From Cristatella mucedo (taxonomy: Eukaryota; Bryozoa; Phylactolaemata; Cristatellidae), in contig WPIO01000030.1 in NCBI GenBank assembly GCA_009760855.2, positions 3,248,001 through 3,295,000 of the forward strand: a DNA stretch of 47,000 bases, given 5' to 3'. Position 1 is the stretch's first letter. Each line of letters begins with the position of its first letter. The notes under the pieces are model-generated. The model worked only from the letters and a program-made list of their open reading frames with translations. It was not told where the DNA came from and ran no database searches. Below are positions 20,858 to 31,439 of the stretch, one piece after another. The position numbers and the translations under genes were made by a program.

Positions 20858-21835
20858 TAATAATAATAATAATAATGCACTTGATAAATCGCCCCCTGAT
20901 AATGCTGTCCTAAATAAGTTTTTTTAAATTCTTTTTAAATGTGGTCAGGTCAGGGGATGTTCTGAAGCAGGTCGGGAGGGAGTTCGAGGCTTTGGGAGCA
21001 TATGAACTAAATGTACGGTCTCCAGAGGATTTTGAGGTTTGTACGGGGTATTTGTAGACAACTGGATTCCGAAAAGCAGGTGGTATGATGCTTGGCCTGA
21101 TGGGGGAGTATATCTGAGAGATAGGCTGGAGCCAAAAAATGAAGTGACCTAAAATTAAGCGACAAAACCTTGATGAAAAAAGTTGATGCATTGCTTGACT
21201 GGTAGCCAGTGCAGGTCGGCGAGAAGTGGTGTGATGTGGCAACGGCGATGCTCACGACAGACAAGCCTAGCTGCGCAGTTTTGCACCAGCTGCCATCACC
21301 TGATCGCACAGGCCGGTAGGCCAGTGAGCAGTGAGTTGCAGAAGTCGAGACGGGATGTCACGAATGCATGGACCAACTTATATGTGGTATCTTTACCTAG
21401 ACAAGCCAGAATGCTATGAAGCTGAAAATAGGCAGATTTACTGAGGAGATGATATGGTCGTCTAGCGAGAGATCGCTTTGGAATATGACACCTAGTAACC
21501 CCTAGTTTTTCTCTGGTAAGCATACGTTCAAGTAGTAAATTACATTAACGCAGACGGGATATGCATACACATGTACTAACACAGAATCTTTATCTAAGCA
21601 GCCGTGAATTTCTGAAATGTTGTCTGGCCAAAGGTAATCAGTGTTGACTGTGGAACTGATGTGGTAATCAAACGAAAGTAATTTTGGATCAGCGCACATA
21701 CATGCCGTGCAATAGCAGCACGAGATTTGCTGGTGCTAAGCAAATTTTGACGTGGCTTACACTTTCTGAGTGAAACTAGGTTTTCCCATTATTGCCCTTT
21801 TGGTTTTATTGTAATCCAATTTGAAAATGTTCGCT
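20858..21835 (-). mobile_element. L2-clade LINE, 3' portion
   Basis: AAT-repeat tail and CACTTGATAAATCGCC, then the ORF2 C-terminal domain in pieces (NSLPTCFRTSPDLTTFKKN near 20930) and further degenerate sequence up to the NFLKLND equivalent near 21830. The upstream third is rearranged. Confidence 0.65.
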
Positions 21836-22041
21836 TCGATCCTTTATGCAGTAAAGCCGAATGCCGGTAGACTTCGTGAATATAAAAGTATGCTTAGAAT
21901 AGCAAACAGAGTGCCAAGCTGAAACCACAACGCCGTCTGTGGTCGTAGAGCGGAGAGTATGTATCCTCTGTATGACTTACTCACAGTACGTCTCAAGCAG
22001 GTCCACTCAGCTTTGCCAACGATATGTAACTGGACAAAGTA

Positions 22042-22181
22042 TAAATAAATAAAATTCATTTATATAGCGCCCCAAGAGAACTTAATCTCTATTCAGGCGC
22101 TTCACATATGCCTTGGGGCTCGAGTCCACGACCTCGGTCAGACCTTGGTCGGGGCGAGCACCTTAACCGCTAGACCAAACC
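22042..22181 (-). mobile_element. tRNA-derived SINE-1, recent copy
   Basis: Nearly identical to 1034-1172. On the minus strand GTTTGGTCTAGCGGTTAAGG is the box A region, GTGGACTCGAGCCCC the box B region, and the tail carries AGAGATTAAGTTCTCTTGGG with a GCGCC/GGCGC stem. Confidence 0.8.
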
Positions 22182-22304
22182 AGCTCGGCTTAAAGTAATA
22201 GCCCCGAGTCATTTCGTCGCTTGCAAAGTAGGTTTTCTAATCAGGCAGCTTACTGTAGGCCTCGTCAAGGCACCCCAAAGTTACATGGCAATCGTGAGAG
22301 CTCT

Positions 22305-22550
22305 GCCGCCCTTTGTGTGCTTATGTGTGCTGACACTGCTCATGCTGCCACTAGCCATATTTGCATGCTCTCCCTTTGCACGTCACCTCTAACCATGCTA
22401 CGGTTGTTGTCATCGAGCACGCTACCAACGCTACCACTAACCATCCAACCATGCTTCTTTTAAAGCATATGTAAAGTTTTTTGACAGAGATTAAGTTCTC
22501 TGAGGGTGCTATGAAAATTTATTATTCTTAATATTATTATTATTATGGGC
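22305..22550 (+). mobile_element. L2 3' UTR fragment
   Basis: TGTGTGCTGACACTG, CATGCTGCCACTAGCCATAT, GAGATTAAGTTCTCTGAGGG and an ATT tail. An internal stretch resembling GCTACCACTAACCATCC is duplicated. Confidence 0.65.
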
Positions 22551-22988
22551 GATATTTGTCACAAGCGGAGACTTAGTCGGGTGCGGAGGCTGAGATTTGA
22601 GATTTTTAGCAGCATATCGCCTCCAGACGGTGAGTAAGATAAATTACCTCTGACCCCAACTAAGACGGATGCGCCTAATGTCTGTTGGCTTCGTGCTTAT
22701 TAGCCCACCGACTGATCTCAGGGTCTGCTCGTCTTTGCTAGCTAAAAGGCTTGCCGAGGTGAAATAGGCTGCAGTTCCCCTTAATCTTCGCGGGAAGGAA
22801 TCGCAGCCTTCTCCGATTCGTTGGTTGGCTAGGTTAAGGTCAGGATCCCAAAAGCTTAATGTAGGTTCAGCTCCCTTGGACGAATATCTGTCTGTCTCGC
22901 CTATTTCGAGCAATAATGCCGCCCCCCCCCGGCGAACTGCTTTTGAACTTGACATACGCTAAGCGAAAGTAAAGCGGGAATCGCGACG
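22551..22988. other. Unassigned
   Basis: A 103-codon minus frame (22644-22955) shows no domain. A C run lies at 22921-22930. Confidence 0.3.
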
Positions 22989-22989
22989 A

Positions 22990-23212
22990 TCGACGGCAGA
23001 GACTGTGTGGCTCGTATTCACCAACGGACGAGCGAAAGGCGTGCGCCAGGATGTCAGTCGCTGGACTGGAGGCGGCAGAAGCTTGTGCTCTGTGGGTCTT
23101 CGACTGTGGAACTTATTTCGGCAGTGGCCCAGCGATCGACACTCAGCTCTCATACTGCCAACGCTTGCACACCATTTCCATGCCATCATGCACAGCTACA
23201 AAGAATAAAAAA
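22990..23212 (+). mobile_element. Second LINE family, C-terminal fragment
   Basis: GTGGGTCTTCGACTGTGGAA encodes VGLRLWN, equivalent to AGLRLWN at about 42455-42480. The remainder is diverged. Confidence 0.35.
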
Positions 23213-23398
23213 TGCTAGCTGATTCAACCGCCTCTTTTGTATAGTGACAGAAGAGCCTTTACGGCTGTCACCACCGCTTGCAGCGGCGATATGGGACTGT
23301 CCACCTTAGGATTCGAACCCACAATCTCGGAACCGAAGTTATGAAAGAATGAAAGACAACAACTTTACCTAGTGTGCCATAACGGCTCGCCGCTACTT
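23213..23398 (-). mobile_element. SINE-2, tRNA-derived, full-length-like
   Basis: On the minus strand the head reads GCGAGCCGTTATGGCACACT AGG (box A-like) and TGTGGGTTCGAATCCTAAGG (a strong box B, GGTTCGAATCC). The body reads CGCTGCAAGCGGTGGTGACA and ends AAGGCTCTTCTGTCACTATA. Its tail differs from SINE-1 and does not resemble the L2 hairpin. Confidence 0.65.
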
Positions 23399-23739
23399 GC
23401 ACGCAGGCAACGCACTTCGTACAGCTGCCCTCCAGACTTGGCTTCGCTTCTCACTTAGCCCGCGCTGCGTCGCGTCAGATAAAGTTTGTCGACGGCCGTT
23501 GGCGCGGCGTTGACAGCTTATGCTTGAGAGTTAGCAATAATAATGTCTCCTGTGTCGCATGCGCGTCATCAGTGTGGATGGGCTTGAATTTGAAGAGGAA
23601 GATGCGTGCTTTTTTAGCCGGAAGAATATCCGCCGCTGACGTACGCAGGCAGAGCTTCCGGGAGACGAAGAAGAGGGCAGAGGGCAGATCGGCTGCACTG
23701 CTGGGCGCGTCCCGAGTCGGAGTTCAGGCTGGTAGACCG

Positions 23740-24372
23740 AGTCGCAGGCAGCCACTGGATTGATGGAAAATTTGGGACAATTCAACCGCGTGCGATTCGG
23801 AACGCCGGCGGGTGTTCCAACCTCGCCCGCTGCTGGCGCGGGCACCGCGCTGCAGCCGAAAAAGCGCACAGTTAGTCCCTCCCCCACTCCGCGAACTAAG
23901 ACATCGCTCGGAAAAAGCTGCGGCAGCGCTCGTCCTCAGCACGGATGCGAGCTGATCGTGACGGCGCTCACGCGGCGTGGTCATAGTTCGGGACGAATCG
24001 CTCAGGGCAGAATTTTCAGCTCCGAACGCTCCTGGCGAAGACGTCGTGACTGGAACGACCTGTTACTTTTTAAGCGATTCCGGAGTCAATCGTACCGCGT
24101 TTGGCAAGCAGAAAAGTCCCGCGATCAACCGCGCCCCTCCCTTGAGATCCACGTCGCAGCGGTCGTTAACGTGCTAAATGAACGGTCGCCTCGTTTGCAT
24201 CTAGGTCCTCAGACGCGCTCCGAAGGCGCTCGAATGCTGGCATCGCGCCCTCTCTCGCCCACGAGGTCGCGGCGGAGGCCACGTGCTCAGCTCGCAACGG
24301 CACATGCGAGAGCCGGCGATGCCCCCCCCCCGCCCCAGCGCTACATGGAGAGACTAGACCGAATCTGCCTTT
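23740..24372. other. CpG-dense region, possibly the disrupted half of a promoter island
   Basis: GC- and CpG-rich with open frames on both strands, as expected by chance in such DNA. Removing the L2 at 24373-25146 makes it contiguous with the CpG-rich first exon region at 25147-25540. The 204-codon plus frame (23760-24374) has no recognisable domain and is not called. Confidence 0.35.
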
Positions 24373-25146
24373 AATAATAATAATAATAATTCACTTGATA
24401 AAGCGCCCTCAGAGAACTTAATCTCTCTCTAGGCGCTTTACATTTGCTGTAAAGGGAAATGCAATTGAATGGTAAGTAAAATCATGCTTGAAAAACAAAC
24501 GAAATGAATAATATGGTTAGGGGTGACATGCACAGGGTCAGCATGCAAATGTGGTTAGTGGCAGCATGCACAGTGTCAGCACGCATAAGCACATCAAAGA
24601 CGAATCACAGGGACCCACTAAATGCTGTCCTAAATAGGTGTGTTTTTAGGTTCCTTTTAAATGTGGTCAGGTCAGGGGATGTTCTGATGCAGGTCGGGAG
24701 GGAGTTCCAGGCTGTGGGAGCATACGAGCTAAATGCACGGTCTCCAAAGGATTTAAGGTTTGTACGAGGTATTTCTAGACTGTTGGATTCCGAAAAGCGG
24801 GTGGTACGATGCTTGGCCTGATGGGGTAGTATATCTGACAGATAGGCTGGAGCCATAGAATGAAGGAACCTAAAAGTGAGCGACAAAACCTTGAAGTCAA
24901 TCCGTTGCTTGACTGGTAGCCAGTGCAGGTCGGCGAGAAGTGGAGTAATGTGGCAACTGCGACGCTCACGACAGACAAGCCTAGCTGCAGAGTTTTGCAC
25001 CAGCTGCAATCGCCTGATCGCACATGCTGGTAGGCCAGTAAGCAGTAAGTTGCAGAAGTCGAGACGGGATGTCACGAATGCATGAACTAACTTGGACGTG
25101 GTATCTTTATCTAAACAAGACCGAATTTTAGCAATGTTATGAAGCC
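24373..25146 (-). mobile_element. L2-clade LINE, 5'-truncated, relatively young
   Basis: (AAT)n tail, 3' hairpin, UTR and an open ORF2 C-terminal segment (CLDKDTTSKLVHAFVTSRLD through NLKTHLFRTAFSGSL). GCCTTT lies at both edges (about 24367-24372 and 25145-25150) and may be the target duplication, with overlap. It sits in the intron 32 bp past the donor of exon 25179-25266, sense to the gene. Confidence 0.8.
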
Positions 25147-25178
25147 TTTGCCGCTGAGCGGACGAGCGCGCCACATAC

Positions 25179-25266
25179 CTGCGCTTTGAGCGAGAATCAG
25201 AAGCGCGCCAAACAAGGCGACTACGCGGAGGACTCCGGCAGCAGTAGCGGCACGAGCAGGACCCAT
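25179..25266 (-). CDS. Signal-peptide exon of a three-finger gene (likely exon 1 of copy A)
   Basis: The minus strand starts ATGGGTCCTGCTCGTG and encodes 29 residues. It opens MGPARAATAAGVLR, followed by the hydrophobic core VVALFGALLILAQSA with a plausible AQSA cleavage site. The donor GCGCAG|GTATGT matches consensus, leaving one base of the next codon (phase 1). It joins in frame to 13108-13239 and then 6993-7258, giving 486 nt in total. The next signal exon upstream is 32728-32803, so this is the nearer partner for 13108-13239. The start is the first Met with a signal core, in CpG-dense DNA. A GATAAAAG box lies 125-134 bp upstream. The pairing across 12 kb is inference; the exon itself is well supported. 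Confidence 0.65.
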
Positions 25267-25346
25267 TCGGTCGGCGGCGAATAGACGCCGGGAGCAAGCA
25301 GCTGAGTAGAGTGCCGCCAGCTGCGGCGGCCCCTCCTCCGTGACTC

Positions 25347-25400
25347 ACCTGGCTTACGCCCATCCGGCGCCGCGCCCATGCCACATTCCGCTTTTATCTC
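25347..25400 (-). promoter_or_regulatory. Candidate core promoter with alternative donor upstream of exon 1
   Basis: On the minus strand GATAAAAG (25391-25400) could act as a TATA box. AGCCAG|GTGAGTCA (donor at 25348) is a consensus splice donor and also contains the AP-1-like TGAGTCA. It could end a 5' UTR exon, which would need an acceptor before the ATG at 25266. Suggestive only. Confidence 0.25.
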
Positions 25401-25554
25401 GTCCTCCTCGTCCCCTCCTTCCTTCTGCCCAGCCAACCGGCGCGATACCAAACGCCGGCCCCCTCTCCCATGCATTATCCGACAAGCTCCACCCCAACGC
25501 TGCCCAGTGCTAAAGGGCGAGCTGCAGCTCATTAATTAAGGCCTAAGTGGTTCT

Positions 25555-25665
25555 TAATAATAATAATAATAATAATAATACACTTGATAAAGCGCCGTCA
25601 AAGATCTCAACCTCTTTCTAGGTGCTTTACATTTTCTGCAAAGGAAACACGATCGAATGCCAATA
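25555..25665 (-). mobile_element. L2 3' terminal fragment
   Basis: (AAT)n, CACTTGATAAAGCGCC, CCTCTTTCTAGGTGCTTTAC. Truncated after about 110 bp. Confidence 0.7.
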
Positions 25666-26504
25666 TGCGATTGAAATATAGAATTTTTGTTTGTGAACCC
25701 TTTTTTAGACATGCGTATAATACATTCAATCTAAAGTTTTGACAGTTGACCTATCGTCGGAACGAGGTTTAGACAACTATTTCCTAAGACGTGTCGTTAT
25801 GTAGTAAATTTTACGCTATCGGCTGTTCTTACGATCTCGAGCGATAGTCTGCGTCCTTTTAGGGCTCGATAGAGGCTGTTTACGTAGTGAACCGGAAAAC
25901 CCCTACGATATACCTTAGATTCACCAGAACTCATATTGGCGAGGAAATAGTGTTTCCGGTGCATGCATTTCCCTAAACTCAACTGTCCATCAGATAATAG
26001 CATAATACAATGAGCTAACGCTACCCCCTCCCATTTCCCACGGGACGAGCTAAGCTTCGGCGAATGGCTATTCCCGCTTTGTTTACTTGCCATGCGTATG
26101 TTTACACGCGTCGTCAGGCGCCCCTTTTGCCGGACCAACGGGAAGTGAATAATGATCGGTAACTACGCTATTCTTTGCTGTCTCCTGCATACTTCAGCCG
26201 CCGGTGCACAAGTAACTAAGAAATCTATTGCCACCGCACCAATTTCATCCTGGGAGCTCATGCTCATTTACTGCGGTCGGCCATTTTCCGTGAGTCATTC
26301 AGTAAGTCCAGATGCCGGTTAGAGTTGGACGCTCCTGTCTCGGTACTGCATTGAGCTGGTGCTCCATTCATTAGGCATCAGTCTGTGAATGTGTATTCAC
26401 TTTCGTGTAAGGGAATCGATGGTGGTTACAGCTTTAGAATTTTCCAGGTAGTCAGTTTCCAGATCATTAGGCTGTTCATGTCATTCGCCTTGCAGTGCGG
26501 TTAG
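25666..26504. other. Unassigned
   Basis: No recognisable exon or repeat. A 113-codon minus frame (25797-26138) has no domain or signal peptide. Confidence 0.3.
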
Positions 26505-29500
26505 GGTTCGACGAATTACCCCAATCCACCTCAATCCACCGCAATCCATTCTAATTAGGCTAACAATGACCAGACATGAGCATTGCCGAGTTCACATTTT
26601 TCGTTGGTATTGTAGTAAACGTTCAAATTTATCTGTCCATAAAATTTCATCTCGCTGCAGGCGCGCGCACTTATGCAAATGAGCTTTGACGTTGGACGCC
26701 TGTACCGCAATCCACCGCATTCCATTCTAGTTTCCGTCAAATCCACCACAAATCAGCCGCGAACAGCTCCAACAAGTTTGGAATATAAAACTGCGCTACA
26801 CGTAAAATGTACCCAAAAAATTTTGTGTGATTCCGCTCACGCGTTCTCACGAAGTCCACTGAAATAAGATTGCAGTGGCCCAGGCGAATACAGCAATCCA
26901 TTGCATTCCAACATGTAACGAAAGAAATCCTGATCGAAAAGCTCCTTTTTGATTGCATACGACAACGCAATCTGCGACAATTGCATTAAAAAAAAGTTCA
27001 CTTGCATTGGCACGGCCGTTCTCGTGCAATGCCCTGCAATCGACTGCAGTAGCCCGGGCCAATACCGCAATCCACTTCAATCCACCGAATCCACCGCGTA
27101 AAAAATTGAAATACATTGCGCCGAGCTCCAGTTTTTATTGCATATTAAATTGCACCGTGCTGTGTGCACAACCATGTGACATAAAAAAATTGTGCAACCT
27201 CGCACTGTGGCGACGAACGGCAGTCGCCTGAAATGACCTGGAAAACTACCAAAATGCACTCTATTCCACTGCAAATCATCCTCAAATCGCCATCTCGAAG
27301 CTCTAATTGGAATTGCATATAGGACTAGACTCAGTTCAAATTGCACCCACAAAATTTCGCTCCATTATGCACACGCGTTCTCATGCAATAAATTGCAATC
27401 GACTGCAACGACCCGGTCCCAAATCGCAATCCACATCAATCCACCGAAATCCGCTGCAATCCGCCACACAGCGATCAGAACGCGTACACTAGAAGCTCTA
27501 ACTATGATTGCACGCTGCTCTATTCTTCGGTTATTGCGTACTCGCATAACTTCACTGTAATTGCCTCGACCATTCTGCAGCAATGCACTGCAATCGACTG
27601 CAACTGGCCGGGTCAGTACGTCAATGCTCTGTAACCCGCCAAACAAACGACCGGAATACGTACACTTTAAGCTCTAATAGTGACTGCAGGTTGCTCTAAA
27701 AAATTTATTGTGTAATCCCACAATTTCACTACAATCTCCTTGATCATTCGGCAGCAATGCACCGCAATTGACTGCAATGGCCCGGGCTAATACCTCAATT
27801 TACCGCCATCTGATGCAAAATGCCCTGAAATCGGTTTCGCAATGCTCCAATTTGTAATGCATGTTACAAAGCACACTGTTTAAAGTCAACCACATTATTT
27901 TAAGAAATTGCGCTCGTACAATCTTGGGCAAAGCATGGCAATCTACGGCAACGGCTCGGCTCGAAGCTGCAATCCACTGCAATCCATGGCAAGTTGACAC
28001 TAAATTGGCTGCAAGATGTGCCGATAGTCATCGCATTTCACGTTTCTTTGTGCTAAAACGAAATCGTAGGACTGTCAAGCTATTTTGCACGTTAATTGTC
28101 AACAATGCATGGCAATCGATAGCAATGGCAAGGACCAACACCAAAACCCGTGGCAAATCGACGAGAAATCGGCTGCACCAAGCTCCAATTCTCATTCCAC
28201 GTAACATCCCACTGCTCAAGCACATACTTTCAACCCTTTCAACCAGCTCTCACTGTTCAATCTTGGGCAATGCATGGCAATCGACGACGGCAATGGCACG
28301 GGCAAATACGGCAATCCATTATGATCCATCGCAAATCACCGGAGAGTGACTGGGCCTAGATCAAATATATCTTACCTGTCACAACTCACTGTGTTGAAAG
28401 TGCAATCAAATCTTTTCAACTAATCGCGCAAGTACAATCACGAGCAATGAACGGCAATCGACAGCAATGGCCTGGGCCAATACCCCAATTCCCGGCAAAG
28501 TGAAGAGAAATTGGCAGCACGGAAGCCTCAATTGTCATCACATATAACATTCCACTGCTTCCAAAGTAAAACCGTGGAATTTTCAAAATGCTTTGTTTGT
28601 TAATTGTCAGCAATGCACGGCAATCAACAGCAATAGTAGAGGCCGATAGCGACATCCGTCGAAAATTGACAAGATTGGCTACAATAAACTGCAACTCTCA
28701 CTCCACGTAATATTTACCTTTGTGCGTGCATAATTTTCACCCATTGCGCGCATTCAATTGACGGCAACGCACGGCAATCGACGGCAATGGCCCAGGGAAA
28801 TACGCCAATCCATAATGGACAGTTACAAATGGACCGACAGTGGCTGAGAGGAGCTCCAACTTCTCTTGCGTATTGCACCACACTGCACTAAAAGTGCAAC
28901 CACATCCTTTTATACAATCGACGAAGGCACAATCGAGGGCAATCGACGGCAATGGCCTGGTCTCTGCAGCAATCTGGTTCAAATTTGCTGGAAATTGGCT
29001 TTTTGAATTTGTAATTATCCTCCCACATAACGCTCACTGTGGGTGCACGTGCTGTTCTTTATCGCGTTCAACCTTGGCAAATCCATGGCAATCGACGGCC
29101 ATAGCCCGAGACAATCCAGCAATCCCCTAACCAGGTTGTGCATGTTGTTTATCAAGCATGATATTACTCACCATTCAATCGCGTTCCCACTTTGCAGCGA
29201 ATTTAAAGCGCCTAGAAAGAGATTGAATTCTGTGAGGGCGCTTTATCAAGTGCATTATTATTTTTATTATTATTATCTGTGATTGCCTGTTACAATTAAA
29301 AATCTGGTGGGAGAAGATCAAATTGTTCTTGCGTAAGAGTGTGCTGTATTAAAAGTGCAACCGCGTTCTATCAACCAATCTTGAACGTACATGCGAGTGC
29401 AATGCGCGGCAATCGATGGCAACAGCCTGGGAAAAGACGAAAATTGATTTCGGTCCATTAAAAATAGACTGGACGCTGCTGGGTGACGTTCCCATTTAGA

Positions 29501-30025
29501 TTTCTCGTTCGTGCTCTCTATTTTTGGTGCACCCAGGAAATTTGCTAGTGAAATTGTAATGCGTGCAATTTCAGCAGAGTGAGCTGTCACATGAAATTTA
29601 AAAAAAGGGGCGTTTCCAGCTACATTTTTTTTGTTACGTGGGAGAATGCAGTGGATTACGGTGGATTGCGGTATTGGCCCAGGTGGCTGCAATCTTATTT
29701 CAGTGGACTTCTTGAGAATGCGTGAGTGAAATCTCGCCAAATTTTCTTGGTACGTTTAGCATAAGCGTAATTTGATATTCTATTCTTTTGGAGCTTTGCG
29801 AAGCTGATTTGTGAAAGATTTGAAGGGAACTGTAGTGGATTGCGGTACAGGCCTCCAGCATTGAAGCTTATTTGTATAAGTTTGCATGTGCACAGTGACG
29901 TCAACTTTGGTGGATCAATACAATTGGATGTTTACTACAATATCCAACAAATATTTGAGCTCCAGAACGCCAATTACTTGTCCATGTTAGCCTCATGAGA
30001 GTGGATTGTGGAAATTCATCGAACC
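26505..30025. mobile_element. Inverted-repeat element filled with ~170-bp units (copy 2)
   Basis: The left end reads GGTTCGACGAATTACC, then AATCCAC repeats and CTAATTAGGCTAACAATG. The reverse complement of the right end reads GGTTCGATGAATTTCC, AATCCAC and GAGGCTAACATGG. The inverted arms run to about 26900 and from about 29630, and share CACTGAAATAAGATTGCAG. Between them, a unit containing GCAATGCA, GCAATCGACGGCAATGG, CCCGGGCCAATACC and GCAATCCAC recurs roughly every 150-185 bp (near 26880, 27045, 27400, 27580, 27765, 27935, 28105, 28275, 28450, 28620, 28780 and 28940). No transposase frame is present. I could not find a target duplication. The colinear copy at 9563-11060 shows it is dispersed. 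Confidence 0.65.
29110..29278 (+). mobile_element. L2 3' UTR fragment inside the inverted-repeat element
   Basis: CTAACCAGGTTGTGCATGTT, AAGCGCCTAGAAAGAGATTG, GGGCGCTTTATC and an ATT tail. Confidence 0.7.
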
Positions 30026-30471
30026 ATTTCATCTAGTAGCTGCTCGATAGGATCTCGGGCTCGCTTGAGGCTCGCTGCTTTTTCGCTGCTTTCCTAAGCT
30101 CTCGGCGTGCTCAGCGTGGCTCAAACTGTCGGAGCTGTGCGCTCCTTTTCAGGCTGCGGAGCTTTTACATGGAAATTTGACTCATCGATGGGATGCAATT
30201 AGCAATTAATGCCTGAGTTGAAAGTGAAACACATTCGGATCTTGCAATAATAGCGTGTGCGCCTGACGCGAGTTCTGTCCTCGCAGAGGATGGCGCCTCG
30301 CAGGGAGCTCGGGCGCTGAGCTTGCTGGCTGGCTGGCTGGGGTCAGAGGGCAGACCTCCAGCTAGTTGCTCTGCTCGGCGAGCGCCAGCGCGAGGCCTCC
30401 GAGCGGTCGTGCCTGAGCTCGGAGGTGCAGGAGCCTGCGTGGCGAAAGCAACAAATCAGCGATGCCAACTG

Positions 30472-30748
30472 CTAAAGCAGCGGCCGGGCGACTGTCGCGC
30501 CGGCGGCTACGGACAGCAGCAGCAGCAGCGCGATTGCTGCGCTGGCTCGACGGCTGGATGCGACTCCGCCATTCCTCTTCTCCTTTATGACAAGTGGAAT
30601 CCCGTCGCCCTTATTGCACAGGTCGCCGTCGCGTACCGTTGTGCACGTCGCGTAGGTCTCGGCGCCGCTGTTGCAACTGTTCACGGGCTCTCCATTAGAA
30701 ACCGTATTCATGAAAAAAAGCCCCTTTGAAAACTCAAAAGTTTGCCTC
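30472..30748 (-). pseudogene. Broken three-finger C-terminal exon (copy B)
   Basis: Paralogue of 6993-7258 with acceptor CGTTTTTTCCACAG|GAGGC. After the shared segment translating AGTTTTCAAAGG, a T run at 30713-30719 is two bases longer than in copy A. This shifts the phase-1 frame into a stop. Past the shift a frame reads GEPVNSCNSGA, ATCTTVRDGDLCN and a hydrophobic tail ending AAGATVARPLL. The cysteine before DG(N/D)LCN in copies A and C is Arg here, which removes a conserved disulphide partner. The exon is 277 nt, out of frame with its acceptor phase. The signal exon 32728-32803 lies 2 kb upstream on the same strand, and no middle exon was found between them. A sequencing error in the T run could explain the frameshift but not the lost cysteine. 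Confidence 0.65.
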
Positions 30749-30894
30749 CTGTGGAAAAAACGATAGGCAGCCCATCGTGCCGCGTGAACGAGAGTCGGTG
30801 CGCCCAATTGCTGACGCAGGACTTCTGTTGCCCTAGTTTTTCGTCGAATAGAATTCTCTACATAGTATATAGGACAGGTTGCCCTAAGTTTAAA

Positions 30895-31150
30895 AAAAAT
30901 TCAAAAGCTAGCTGATACAGCTGTCTTGTTTACATAGCGGCAGAAAATCCTGAATGACTATTATTACTATTTGATATGGGAAAGAGAGGGTCGTACACTG
31001 CAATATTCGAACCCACGACCTACATCATAAAGAGGGGAGCCCCGGGGTTAAGAAGATACGTGCACTCTATATTGCTGCCGTTTCTAATTACCGTTGGCGT
31101 ACCTATGTGCGTTGGTGCCACGCCTACCATTCGCTGGCTGCGATACAATG
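30895..31150 (-). mobile_element. SINE-2 copy in the duplicated block
   Basis: ATAGCGGCAGAAAATCCTGA, ATTCGAACCCACGACCT (box B on the minus strand) and a degraded head. Equivalent in position to 7953-8107. Confidence 0.5.
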
Positions 31151-31439
31151 ATCTGGTTTAGCCTGTATTTGTCTCGCGTCGGCTAGGCCTAGAACCGCAA
31201 TGAGCACTGCATTTTCGGCCTGTGAAAATTAGTGCAGAGGCCGCTTCACACCGTTTGTAACTCTATCAATAGATTTAGTTCTCTTTGAGCACTATAGATA
31301 TGCATTCTCCTTCTCATTAATACTCTCAGTGTTGAAAGAGGCGCAGAAAAGCCGGCCGGTCAAGAAAAAAAACCGGAAGACATACTAAAACCATCCAGCA
31401 ATTAATCGGTGTTCAGAGGCGAAATTGAATGTGGCACTG

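Noticed and set aside
23760-24374. 204-codon plus frame
   Set aside because: GC-rich, Arg/Ser/Pro-biased, open on the opposite strand too, no recognisable domain; it runs into an L2 tail.
24605-25384. 259-codon minus frame joining an Arg-rich N-terminus to an LVHAFVTSRLDFCNLLL segment
   Set aside because: A chance in-frame fusion of promoter-region DNA with a truncated L2 ORF2, not a gene.
26505-30025. CRISPR-like array, because of regular repeated units
   Set aside because: Units are about 170 bp and diverged throughout, without short identical repeats and unique spacers, in a eukaryotic context.
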